Source: JBFWVR01 sp050246635
GTDB lineage: Bacteria > Acidobacteriota > Vicinamibacteria > Vicinamibacterales > UBA2999
Length of the DNA: 64,000 bases
Direction of reading: 5' to 3'
NCBI GenBank assembly: GCA_050246635.1
Contig: JBFWVR010000017.1
Location: forward strand, 70,082 to 134,081
Part shown: piece by piece, positions 24,224 to 32,231 of the stretch
Position numbering within the stretch: position 1 is the first letter of the stretch
Layout of the letters: each line of letters begins with the position of its first letter
The notes under the pieces: generated by a model
Told to the model about the DNA's origin: nothing
What the model saw: only the letters and a program-made list of their open reading frames with translations
The model's database searches: none
Program-made: the position numbers and the translations under genes

Positions 24224-26236
24224 TCAGTCCTGGCCTTCACCGCTGCGGTTTCCCCACACGATGTTGTTGCCCCAGACGATGTTGTCGTCGTCGAAGCCCC
24301 AGACGATGTTGTCCGCGAAGCCCCAGACGATGTTGTCGTCGAAGAGATTGCCCCAGACGATGTTGTCGTCGTCGAAGAGGGGGTTGGTCATGTCGCGCTG
24401 GGTGAGGAGGCCGTTGCCCCACACGATGTTGTTCCCCCAGACGATGTTGTTCCCCCAGACGATGTTGTTGCCCCACACGATGTTGAGGCCCCACACGATG
24501 TTGTTGCCCCAGACGATGTTGTCGCCGTCGTTGAGCGCATTGCCCCAGACGATGTTGTTGCCCCAGACGATGTTCTGCCCCCACACGATGTTGTTGCCCC
24601 ACACGATGTTGAGGCCCCAGATCGGGAGGTTGTAGAACACCGAGTTGCCCCAGACGATGTTGTTCCCCCAGACGATGTTGCTCGCCCAGGAGTACCGCGC
24701 ACCGCCGAGGGTCGTGGAACAGTCGTTGGCCGCCCACCGGTGGCGTGGGCCGTCGTCGCCGCAATGGAGGGGGTCGACCAGCCAGGTGCCACTGACGATG
24801 GAGCGCCGGCTGGTGCCGCGGCGGGGATCGATGCGGACCGCGACCTTCACCGCTCCCGCGGCGTTCAGCCCGCCCGTCCCCTGGGTGAGCACGTCGTAGG
24901 GCTGACCGTCGTCATCGGCGAGCGGGATGGCCGTGAACTGCAGCAGCCCCTTCGCCAGCGCGGGGGTGGTGGCCGGCTGGACCTGCTTCAGCAGCGCGAC
25001 GACGCCGGACGTCACGGCGGCCGCCATGCTCGTGCCGCTCAACCGCAGGAAGGCCTTGCCAGACGGGCCGGTCTCGACGAGCGACGGATAGCCCGCGGGA
25101 ATCGAGGCATCCGGCGCGAGCTCCGACAGGAGGAGATGCCCGGGGGCGACGATGTCGGGTTTGGCGTAGCCGTCGTACCACGACGGGCCGCGGGAGCTGT
25201 AGGCGGTAACCCGGTCGTCGGTGCGATCCACCGTGTCGGCGTGGTCGACGGCCCCGACCGTCAGGGCGCTCGGCGCGTTGCCGGGCGACGTGATGCCCGC
25301 GTAACCGGCCTCGCCCGACTCCGGGTTGGTGCCGTAGTTGCCTGCGGAGACCACCACGATGATGCCGGCCTGGACCGCCTGCTCGACGGCCTGGACGAGC
25401 GGGTCCTGCGCGGCCGGCTCGAAGATCGGGTGGCCCAGCGACAGGTTGATGATGTCGATGCCGAGCGCCGCGCGATTCGCGGTGGCGAACGCCAGCGCCT
25501 GGACCACGTCACTGGTACGGCCACTGCCGGCGCCGTCGAGCACCTTGAGGGCGACGAAGTCGATCCCGGGCGCGATGCCCTGCGCCTCGACATCGACGTC
25601 CACCTGCCGGCCGCCGATCAGCCCGGCGACATGCGTGCCGTGGCCGTAGTCGTCATAGGGCCGCGTGCGGATCCCACCGCGCGTGAAGTCGTAGAACGCC
25701 TTGATGCGGCCGTTGAAGGCGCGGGTCGGCGCAATCCCGGAGTCGATGACCGCCACCGTGACACCGGCGCCGGCGTGATCCCAGGGCGCCAGGCCGAGCG
25801 TGGCCAGCAGCGCGCTCGTGCGCGGCTCGGGCGCGGGCCGGCGTGCGGTGCGCGGACGCACGCGCCACGCGCCGCGCCGCGACTTCTGCGCCGAGGCCGT
25901 CGCTCCGCTCGCGCGCACCTCGGCGTCGATCGAGCAGCCGTCGACGGCCGCGCCGCTGCAGAACTCGAGAATCTCGCTGTCGTCGAGGTCGACGCTGATC
26001 GCGTCGATGGTGGGCAGCTCGGTTTTCGTCGTGTGGCGCCGCAACTGCTGGCGCAGCCACGCCGTGTACCCCGCACGCGCGCGGACGATCACGCGGTGAC
26101 GCCCGATGCCGTCGTGCAACGCATCGGCAAGCGCGCGATCGATCTTCTGCGGCCCGGCCTCCGCCGACAGCGGTAGCACGAGCGCGCCGACAAGCGCGAC
26201 CAGCAGCGACAAACGGCGAAGAGGAACCACGAGCAT
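24224..26236 (-). CDS. Secreted S8 (subtilisin-like) peptidase with 17 NIVWG repeats, module B
   Basis: A 670-residue subtilase from ATG 26236, chosen because it starts a typical signal peptide (VPLRRLSLLVALVGALVL). The triad is D165 (AVIDSG), H199 (YGHGTHVAG) and S403 (SGTSMAAA), with oxyanion Asn at 300. From about residue 519 on, 17 NIVWG motifs occur, many as bare NNIVWGN tandem units, plus one degenerate LPIWGL. The catalytic domain has diverged from module A more than the GNAT partner has, yet the tails share the same motif. Two-Cys segments (CSGAAVDGC) may form a disulfide. Likely exported to the periplasm or outside. Confidence 0.92.
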   Translation of the reverse strand: MLVVPLRRLSLLVALVGALVLPLSAEAGPQKIDRALADALHDGIGRHRVIVRARAGYTAWLRQQLRRHTTKTELPTIDAISVDLDDSEILEFCSGAAVDGCSIDAEVRASGATASAQKSRRGAWRVRPRTARRPAPEPRTSALLATLGLAPWDHAGAGVTVAVIDSGIAPTRAFNGRIKAFYDFTRGGIRTRPYDDYGHGTHVAGLIGGRQVDVDVEAQGIAPGIDFVALKVLDGAGSGRTSDVVQALAFATANRAALGIDIINLSLGHPIFEPAAQDPLVQAVEQAVQAGIIVVVSAGNYGTNPESGEAGYAGITSPGNAPSALTVGAVDHADTVDRTDDRVTAYSSRGPSWYDGYAKPDIVAPGHLLLSELAPDASIPAGYPSLVETGPSGKAFLRLSGTSMAAAVTSGVVALLKQVQPATTPALAKGLLQFTAIPLADDDGQPYDVLTQGTGGLNAAGAVKVAVRIDPRRGTSRRSIVSGTWLVDPLHCGDDGPRHRWAANDCSTTLGGARYSWASNIVWGNNIVWGNSVFYNLPIWGLNIVWGNNIVWGQNIVWGNNIVWGNALNDGDNIVWGNNIVWGLNIVWGNNIVWGNNIVWGNNIVWGNGLLTQRDMTNPLFDDDNIVWGNLFDDNIVWGFADNIVWGFDDDNIVWGNNIVWGNRSGEGQD
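24249..24688 (-). repeat. Coding repeat tract for NIVWG units, module B
   Basis: Seventeen units of the same 15-nt core as in module A, many directly abutting as 18-nt AACATCGTCTGGGGCAAC-type units. DNA-level identity between the two tracts is high, although the flanking peptidase domains have diverged. Confidence 0.9.
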
Positions 26237-26818
26237 CACGGGGAGTTCAGCAAGCCGGGAGCCAACGACGCGCCGCAATGGTCTCGCTCGGCGAAACCAC
26301 TTCTGTATCGCACTTTATACGACACCAGCGCCACGGGCGCCAGCGCTCACTGCACGGAATCGTTGTGCCTGTTCGAACCACACGCGTCCCGGGGTGGGTG
26401 ATCGACGCGCGCGTAACTATCTTAAAACAATGGAGTTAGGCGCACAAGAACATCCTGCGCAGGCTTATTGCCCTTCTGTCCCGATTCGGAACAGAACAGA
26501 TAAGGCTTTTAAATACAGATACTTACCGTGCGCAACTCACGGCGGCTCCCGGTCGCTTATGTCACAAAACAGGACACTATTGCAGGCCGGAACCGTGTCG
26601 CGACTGTGCGCCTGCGCCCTCGCCACCGGGCGGACGCCCGTGCACGGACGACGCGCGGGCAGGCGTCGCCAATGTCCTTGTCAATTGCACGAGGCTGACG
26701 ATTTTGTCGTCGGACCGACGAAACGAGGAGGACGAAGGTGCGGCACGAAGATGCCGCACGAGGGTGCCGCACCGAGGTGCGGCCGGCGTCCTGGCTGCGA
26801 GGGCGCCGGCCGCAGGCG
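26237..26818. other. 582-bp non-coding leader upstream of the peptidase block, with an AT-rich island
   Basis: No credible gene is present. Positions about 26415-26590 are much more AT-rich than anything nearby, including runs such as CTTTTAAATACAG, and could hold the promoter and structured 5' leader of the minus-strand peptidase operon. TATAAA on the minus strand at 26314-26319 is a weak -10 candidate with no good -35. The right part (26727-26783) carries GTGCCGCAC-type repeats. No known riboswitch class was recognised. Confidence 0.6.
26727..26783. repeat. GTGCCGCAC-type repeat cluster
   Basis: Four to five units of the type GGTGCGGCACGA/GATGCCGCACGA lie between fabH and the AT-rich leader. 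The same units build the larger mirrored array at 33008-33119, so this is a dispersed family. Confidence 0.75.
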
Positions 26819-27850
26819 TCAGATGGCCCAGCGCACGAGCACCGATCCCACCGTGAAGCCGGCGCCCACCGACGCCAGCAGCACGAGGTCGCCCTTCTTG
26901 AGGCGGCCGTCGTTCACCGCGTCGTTGAGCGCAAGCGGGATCGTGCCCGCCGTGGTGTTGCCGAAACGCTCGATGTTGATGACGACCTTCTCCGGCGGCA
27001 GGCCGAGGCGCTCGGAGGCCGACATGATGATGCGGCGGTTCGCCTGGTGCGACACGAACAGGTCCAGCTGGTCGGGCGCGATCTGGTTGCGCTGCAGCAG
27101 CCGTTCGCAGATGTCCCCCGTCTTCTTCACGGCGAACTTGAAGACCGCCTGCCCATCCTGCTTCACGTAGTGCAGCCGCTCCTCGACGGTCTCCTTCGAG
27201 GTCGGCCGCTTGCTGCCGCCCGCCGGCATGCACAACGCCGGACCGCCGCTGCCGTCGACCTCGTGCTCGAAGTCCAGGATCCCGAGCGACACATCGTCGG
27301 ACGCGCCGAGCACGACGGCGCCGGCCCCGTCACCGAACAGCACGCACGTCGCGCGGTCGGTGTAGTCGATGATGCTCGACATCACGTCGGCCCCGATGAC
27401 GAGCGCGTGCCGCACCGCGCCCGACGCCACGAGCTGGCTGCCGACCGTCAGGGCGTAGGTGAACGCGGAGCACGCGGCGGACACGTCGAAGCCCCAGGCC
27501 CCCTTCGCGCCGATCTTGTCCTGCACCAGGCACGCGGTGCTCGGGAAGAACATGTCGGGCGTCACCGTGCCGACGATGATCACGTCGATGTCGGTTGGCG
27601 CCAGGCCCGCCTTCGCGATGGCCGCCTTCGCCGCTTCCGCGGCCAGGTCGGACGTCGCCACGCCGGGGTCCACGATGTGCCGCTCCCGGATGCCCGTCCG
27701 CTGGAGGATCCACTCGTCCGTGGTGTCCACCATCTTCTCGAGGTCGGCGTTGGTCAGCAGGCGCGGCGGCACGTAGGTGGCCAGGCTCTTGATCGCCGCG
27801 CGGCGGATCGGGCTCGTGCCCGCCAGCGCGGACCGCAGGTGCTCCGTCAA
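26819..27850 (-). CDS. fabH: Beta-ketoacyl-ACP synthase III
   Basis: A 343-residue thiolase-fold enzyme that starts fatty acid synthesis by condensing acyl-CoA with malonyl-ACP. Catalytic Cys is in VSAACSAFTYAL, His in FVSHQANRRI and Asn in FGNTTAGTIPLAL. The N-terminal TTDEWILQRTGIRERH is the FabH signature. It is slightly longer than usual at the N-terminus. The ATG overlaps the ruvB stop (ATGA), so it is translated with the Holliday-junction genes. Confidence 0.95.
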   Translation of the reverse strand: MTEHLRSALAGTSPIRRAAIKSLATYVPPRLLTNADLEKMVDTTDEWILQRTGIRERHIVDPGVATSDLAAEAAKAAIAKAGLAPTDIDVIIVGTVTPDMFFPSTACLVQDKIGAKGAWGFDVSAACSAFTYALTVGSQLVASGAVRHALVIGADVMSSIIDYTDRATCVLFGDGAGAVVLGASDDVSLGILDFEHEVDGSGGPALCMPAGGSKRPTSKETVEERLHYVKQDGQAVFKFAVKKTGDICERLLQRNQIAPDQLDLFVSHQANRRIIMSASERLGLPPEKVVINIERFGNTTAGTIPLALNDAVNDGRLKKGDLVLLASVGAGFTVGSVLVRWAI

Positions 27851-28860
27851 AACAGTCCCCTCCCGGGCAGACGCCGCCCGAAGAACTCGTACGCGCGCGC
27901 CGTGGCCACCCGGCCGCGGGGCGTACGTTCGAGAAAGCCGATCTGGATCAGGAACGGCTCGTAGATGTCCTCGATGGCGTCGGCTTCCTCGCCGATGGCC
28001 GCCGCGAGGCTCGACAGGCCCACCGGGCCACCGTCGAACTTGTCGATGATCGCGCCCAGCAGGCGGCGGTCCGCCTCGTCGAAGCCCTGCTCGTCCACGT
28101 CGAGCAGGCGCAACGCGTCGTGGGCCACCTCGAGCGTCACGCGGCCATCCGCCCGCACCTCGGCGTAGTCGCGAACCCGCCGCAGCAGGCGGTTCGCGAT
28201 CCGGGGCGTGCCACGCGACCGCCGAGCGACCTCGGCCGCCGCATCCTCGTCCATCTCGACACCAAGGATACGCGCCGACCGGCGCACGATCTCGCCGATG
28301 TCGGCGGCCGTGTAGAAGTCGAGCCGGTGCACGATGCCGAACCGCGCGCGCAGCGGCGAGGTCAGCAGCCCCGCCCGGGTCGTCGCGCCCACGAGCGTGA
28401 ACCGCTCGATCGGCACCTTCACCGATCGCGCCGCCGGCCCCTGCCCGATGACGATGTCGAGCTCGAAGTCCTCCATCGCGGGATAGAGGATCTCCTCGAT
28501 CGCCGGCGACATCCGGTGGATCTCGTCGATGAAGAGCACTTCCCGCGGCTGGAGGTTCGACAGGATGCCCGCCAGGTCCCCCGGCTTCTCGATCACCGGG
28601 CCCGCCGTCGTGCGAATGGGGGCGCCGAGCTCGTTGGCGATCACGTACGCCAGGGTCGTCTTGCCGAGCCCCGGCGGGCCGTACAGCATCACGTGGTCCA
28701 GCGCCTCGCCGCGCCGGGCCGCCGCCGCAATCGAGACCTCGAGGTTCTCGCGGACACGGTCCTGCCCGATGTAGTCGTCCAGCCGGCGCGGGCGCAGGCC
28801 CGCCTCGTACTGCGCGTCCTCGTCGACGCGCGTGCCGGTCGTCAGGCGCGGGTCGGTCAT
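27847..28860 (-). CDS. ruvB: Holliday junction branch-migration helicase RuvB
   Basis: A 337-residue AAA+ motor that drives branch migration with RuvA. It shows LRPRRLDDYIGQ, Walker A YGPPGLGKTTLA, Walker B LFIDEIHRM, the arginine-finger region GATTRAGLLTSPLRARFG and the C-terminal winged helix ending QIGFLERTPRGRVAT. Normal length. Four-base overlaps join it to ruvA and fabH. Confidence 0.98.
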   Translation of the reverse strand: MTDPRLTTGTRVDEDAQYEAGLRPRRLDDYIGQDRVRENLEVSIAAAARRGEALDHVMLYGPPGLGKTTLAYVIANELGAPIRTTAGPVIEKPGDLAGILSNLQPREVLFIDEIHRMSPAIEEILYPAMEDFELDIVIGQGPAARSVKVPIERFTLVGATTRAGLLTSPLRARFGIVHRLDFYTAADIGEIVRRSARILGVEMDEDAAAEVARRSRGTPRIANRLLRRVRDYAEVRADGRVTLEVAHDALRLLDVDEQGFDEADRRLLGAIIDKFDGGPVGLSSLAAAIGEEADAIEDIYEPFLIQIGFLERTPRGRVATARAYEFFGRRLPGRGLF

Positions 28861-29459
28861 GTCCGTGCGAGGTCCTTCAGCGCGGCGCGCAGCACGTCCT
28901 CGAACCGCGCGTCGTCCGCGCCCGCCAGGTGGCGTTCGAGCGCGGTGTCGATCGCCTGCCGATGGTACCCGAGATTCACGAGCGCCGAGGCGAGGTCGTC
29001 GCGCAGCCGATCCCCGGGGCTCGGCGCCGGGGCCACCCCGGCGTCCGCCGCGACCGCCTTCGGCAGCCGATCGCGCAGCTCCACGACGATGCGCTCCGCC
29101 GTCTTCTTGCCCACGCCCGGGATGCCGGTCAGGCGCGCGAGATCCCCACGCTGGATCGCGGCCACGAGCTCACGCGCCTCGAGCCCCGACAGCACCGCCA
29201 GGGCGAGCTTCGGGCCGATACCGCTGACGCCGATCAGCCGCTCGAAGACCGCGAGCTCGAGCGCCGTCGCGAACCCGAACAGCGCGAGGGCGTCTTCCCG
29301 CACGTGCGTGTGCACGCGCAACACGACCTCGTCGCCGGCGTCACCGGCGCCGAGGAACGTCGAAACCGGCACGGCGACGTCGTAGCCGACCCCACCGACG
29401 TCGACGATGAGCCGGTTGGGGTGCTTCTCGAAGATGCGTCCGCGCAGGTAGGCGATCAT
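28857..29459 (-). CDS. ruvA: Holliday junction DNA-binding protein RuvA
   Basis: A 200-residue tetrameric junction-binding protein. It opens MIAYLRGRIFEKHP with an OB fold to about 62. Helix-hairpin-helix motifs follow (LIGVSGIGPKLALAVLSG and LTGIPGVGKKTAERIV). The C-terminal RuvB-binding domain begins near 150. The start at 29459 is fixed by the MIAYLRG motif. It overlaps both ruvC and ruvB by 4 nt. Confidence 0.97.
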   Translation of the reverse strand: MIAYLRGRIFEKHPNRLIVDVGGVGYDVAVPVSTFLGAGDAGDEVVLRVHTHVREDALALFGFATALELAVFERLIGVSGIGPKLALAVLSGLEARELVAAIQRGDLARLTGIPGVGKKTAERIVVELRDRLPKAVAADAGVAPAPSPGDRLRDDLASALVNLGYHRQAIDTALERHLAGADDARFEDVLRAALKDLART

Positions 29460-30013
29460 GCGCGCGCGGGCCGGTACTGGCGCCAGCTGCGCGGCCGGCC
29501 GGTGGACTCCGCGCGGGCGTCCGCCACGGCGCGGGCCGCGGCGGGACGATCGTGATGGAGGTGGCAGATGGCCACGGCCAGGGCATCGGCCGCGTCGTGC
29601 GGCGACGGGACGCGCTCCAGCCGGAGCAGGAGCTTCACCATCTGCTGGACCTGCGGCTTCTCGGCGCGCCCGTACCCGACGACGGCACGTTTGATCTCGG
29701 CGGGGGTGTACTCGACGATCGTCACGCCGGCTTCCACCGCGGCCAGCATGGCGACGCCGCGGGCGTGGCCCAGCTTCAGGGCGCTCCGCACGTTCACGGC
29801 GTGGAACAGGTTCTCGATGGCGACGGCATCGGGCCGGCACTCCGCCAGCCGCGCGGCGAGCTCGCGGTGGATGCCGGCCAGCTTGTCGGGAAACGACGCG
29901 GACGCGCCGGCGCGGACGGCCCCGCACGTCACCAGCCGGTGACGGACGCCGTCGCTCTCGACGCAGCCGTAGCCGGTCGAGTCGGAGCCGGGGTCGATGC
30001 CGAAGACCCTCAT
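29456..30013 (-). CDS. ruvC: Crossover junction endodeoxyribonuclease RuvC
   Basis: A 185-residue resolvase that nicks Holliday junctions. Acidic catalytic residues are seen in MRVFGIDPGSDSTGYG (Asp7), the Glu of AIENLF and the DAADALA segment. The start MRVFGIDPG at 30013 is fixed by the family motif. It follows the YebC gene by 41 nt and overlaps ruvA by 4 nt. Confidence 0.97.
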   Translation of the reverse strand: MRVFGIDPGSDSTGYGCVESDGVRHRLVTCGAVRAGASASFPDKLAGIHRELAARLAECRPDAVAIENLFHAVNVRSALKLGHARGVAMLAAVEAGVTIVEYTPAEIKRAVVGYGRAEKPQVQQMVKLLLRLERVPSPHDAADALAVAICHLHHDRPAAARAVADARAESTGRPRSWRQYRPARA

Positions 30014-30054
30014 CCCTCGGCGGGGCTCGGGATGACCATGCGCATGTCGAAGGG

Positions 30055-30804
30055 TCACGCCAGCGAGGCCTCGATCTCCTTTTCCTCGATGTCGAAGTTC
30101 GACCAGACCTGCTTCACGTCGTCGTGGCCGTCGAGCACGTCCATCAGCTTGATCATCTGGGACGCCTCCTTGCCCTCGAGCTTCACGTAGTTCTGCGGCA
30201 GCATCGCGACCTGCGCGCTGGCCGGCTCGACGCCGAGGCCCTTCACCGCGTCGCGAATCGCCTCGAACGCCGCCGGGTCGCTCAGGATCTCCCACGCGTC
30301 GCCGTCGTCGCGCATGTCGTCGGCGCCGGCCTCGAGGGCGGTGTTCAGCAGGGTCTCCTCGTCCGCCGCGGTCTTCTCGACCACGATGTAGCCCTTCTTG
30401 TCGAACATCCAGGCGACGGAGTTGGACGCGCCGAGGTTGCCGCTGTGCTTCTCGAGCATGTGCCGGAGCTCGCCGACCGTACGGTTCTTGTTGTCCGTCA
30501 GCGTCTCGATGATGAGCGCGGCGCCGCCCGGGCCGTAGCCCTCGTAGGTGATCTCCTCGTAGCTGACGCCGGGCAGCTCGCCCGTGCCACGCTGGATCGC
30601 CTTCTTGATGTTGTCGGCCGGCATGTTGACCGACTTGGCCTCGGCGATGATGGTGCGCAGCCGCGGGTTCGTGCCGGGATCGCCCCCGCCGTTCCGGGCG
30701 GCGACGGTGAGCTCCTTGATGATCCGGGTGAACACCTTGCCGCGCTTGGCGTCAGCCGCGCCCTTCTTGTGCTTGATTGTGTGCCACTTGGAATGGCCGG
30801 ACAT
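30055..30804 (-). CDS. yebC: YebC/PmpR family DNA-binding or translation-related protein
   Basis: A 249-residue YebC family protein opening MSGHSKWHTIKHKKGAADAKRG, with the conserved YEGYGPGGAALIIETLTDN in the middle. Members were named as transcription factors; some act in translation of proline-rich stretches. The yebC-ruvCAB order is conserved widely and supports co-expression here. Full length for the family. Confidence 0.96.
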   Translation of the reverse strand: MSGHSKWHTIKHKKGAADAKRGKVFTRIIKELTVAARNGGGDPGTNPRLRTIIAEAKSVNMPADNIKKAIQRGTGELPGVSYEEITYEGYGPGGAALIIETLTDNKNRTVGELRHMLEKHSGNLGASNSVAWMFDKKGYIVVEKTAADEETLLNTALEAGADDMRDDGDAWEILSDPAAFEAIRDAVKGLGVEPASAQVAMLPQNYVKLEGKEASQMIKLMDVLDGHDDVKQVWSNFDIEEKEIEASLA

Positions 30805-30839
30805 GCAACAGCTCCAGGACTCTCAAAAGGTAAAAGGCT

Positions 30840-31649
30840 CTATAGTTTAGCCTTCCGCGCCAGAACGATCCAGACCTCCGCTCGCAGGTCCCAGGGCCCG
30901 CCCTGGTAGTCGCCGAGCAGCGCCGCGACCTCGAAGCCCGCCTTTTCGAGCCTCCGCCGCATCTGGGGCACGGTCAAGGTGCGAAACGCGAGGGAAAACC
31001 GGCGGCGGGTGCTCGTCCGGCCCCGCCGTTCCACGAACTCCTGGTCGAAGTGGGTGAGGTGCCGGGCGCGGTCCTGGCGGACCGACTCGATCAGCGTCAC
31101 CTGCCCGCCGCCACGCCGTCCGCGCAGGCTGACCCGGTTGGAGTACTCGCGCCAGGCCGGCAGGTCCGCGACCAGCTCCATCCCGAACAACGCGCCCGGC
31201 GCCAGCACGCGGTGCACGGCGGCCAGCGTGCGCGCCAGGTCCCGTTCGACGAGCAGCGACTGCAGGATCCCGTAGGGCGCCATCACGAGCGGGAACGTCG
31301 CGTCAGGGAAAGGCAGGTCGCGGATGTCGCCACGCACCAGCCGCACGGTCGATCCCAGGCGGCCCCGGCGCACTCGCTGGCGCGCGCGGGCAAGCATCGC
31401 CTCCGACCGATCGATGCCGACGACCGGCACGCCGTCCTTGCCGATGGGAATGGTCACGCGGCCCGTGCCGGCGCCGAGCTCCAGCACGGCCGCCCGCCGG
31501 CGGGCCCGCGCCCCGCGACGCCCACCGCCCTGGACCGCGGTGGCGGCGAGGCCCCGCCAGAACGGGACGTCCCGGCGGCCCAGCGTGCGCGCGTTCTCCC
31601 AGTCGTAGAACGGCGCGTACTCGTCCCAGCCCTTCCAGCCTTCAGCCAT
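30840..31649 (-). CDS. Class I SAM-dependent methyltransferase
   Basis: A 269-residue protein with a typical methyltransferase core: AVLELGAGTGRVTIPIG (motif I), GIDRSEAMLARARQR (acidic loop), VRGDIRDLPFPDATFPLVMAPYG. A C-terminal half with a beta-rich segment follows (RRRFSLAFRTLTVPQMRRRLEKAGFEV). Target not evident. It ends 36 nt before the YebC gene and could be co-transcribed with it. Confidence 0.85.
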   Translation of the reverse strand: MAEGWKGWDEYAPFYDWENARTLGRRDVPFWRGLAATAVQGGGRRGARARRRAAVLELGAGTGRVTIPIGKDGVPVVGIDRSEAMLARARQRVRRGRLGSTVRLVRGDIRDLPFPDATFPLVMAPYGILQSLLVERDLARTLAAVHRVLAPGALFGMELVADLPAWREYSNRVSLRGRRGGGQVTLIESVRQDRARHLTHFDQEFVERRGRTSTRRRFSLAFRTLTVPQMRRRLEKAGFEVAALLGDYQGGPWDLRAEVWIVLARKAKL

Positions 31650-31654
31650 TTGGG

Positions 31655-31690
31655 ATCTTCAGATTTCGGACTGCAGATTGATTGACGATC
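31655..31690. repeat. Fragment of the GATTGCAGATTGA repeat family
   Basis: A short stretch (ATCTTCAGATTTCGG then GCAGATTGATTGACGATC) resembles units of the 13588-13750 array, in both orientations. It sits between a methyltransferase start and the thioesterase terminator. Confidence 0.6.
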
Positions 31691-31700
31691 GGGGGATCTG

Positions 31701-31718
31701 AAAAAGGGGTCTGCCCCC
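31701..31718 (-). terminator. Short GC hairpin with U-tract after the thioesterase gene
   Basis: GGGG-CAGA-CCCC followed by TTTTT on the minus strand lies 12 nt after the thioesterase stop. The stem is short but has the form of an intrinsic terminator. Confidence 0.6.
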
Positions 31719-31729
31719 TTCTTCGAGCC

Positions 31730-32194
31730 TCACGTCCAGGGCAGCTCGGCATCCCCGGCCGCCTGTCTGGCGATCGCCGCCGGCTGCGCGTCGACCATGT
31801 CCGCGATCTCGGGGGGCAGGTCACGCGGCATGAAGGCGGCAAGATCGATGCTCGCCACACGCACGAAGCCCTCCGCCAGCAGCCGCGCGTCGCCATCGTC
31901 CCGGACCTCGAAGTCGTGGCGCAGGCGACGGGCGTGCTCGAGCGTGCTGCGCAGCCCCACCCGCACCACCTGCCCCGCGCGTGCCGGGGACCGGTACTTC
32001 ACCGAGACCTCGACCCGTGGCATGCCGAACCCGTGCGCGTCGAGCACGCTCTGCCGGCTCCGCCCGAGGATGGACGCGTACAGCTCCTCCTCCGCATCCT
32101 CGAACCAGCCGAGGAAGTTGGGAAACCACACGACGCCAGCCGCGTCGGTGTCGGACCAGTGCACCTTCTTCCGCACCTGGAAGTAGCCGCTCAC
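31730..32194 (-). CDS. Acyl-CoA thioesterase (4-hydroxybenzoyl-CoA thioesterase/YbgC family)
   Basis: A 154-residue hot-dog protein. It shows VHWSDTDAAGVVWFPNFLGWFEDAEEEL, where the Asp of SDTDAAG is the catalytic residue of this family, and VSVKYRSPARAGQVVRVGL. These enzymes hydrolyse acyl-CoA thioesters. The start is a GTG at 32194, inside an intergenic TCAC-rich repeat. Substrate chain length cannot be read. Confidence 0.9.
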   Translation of the reverse strand: MSGYFQVRKKVHWSDTDAAGVVWFPNFLGWFEDAEEELYASILGRSRQSVLDAHGFGMPRVEVSVKYRSPARAGQVVRVGLRSTLEHARRLRHDFEVRDDGDARLLAEGFVRVASIDLAAFMPRDLPPEIADMVDAQPAAIARQAAGDAELPWT

Positions 32195-32231
32195 AGATCA
32201 CCAGATCACAGGATCACGAAATCACCAGATC
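32191..32231. repeat. AGATCACC/GGATCACG short repeat
   Basis: Four to five units of TCACAGA, TCACCAGA, TCACAGGA, TCACGAAA and TCACCAGAT follow each other between the membrane protein gene and the thioesterase start. Another family of short-unit intergenic arrays. Confidence 0.65.

Noticed and set aside
21466..24688. Possible CRISPR array, because of many regularly repeated short units
   Set aside because: The units lie in frame in two protein-coding genes, spacing is irregular (1-11 residues), there are no unique spacers of constant length and no cas genes.
26314..26319. TATAAA as a firm promoter of the peptidase operon
   Set aside because: No convincing -35 element is found at the right spacing, so it is kept only as a weak possibility inside the leader entry.
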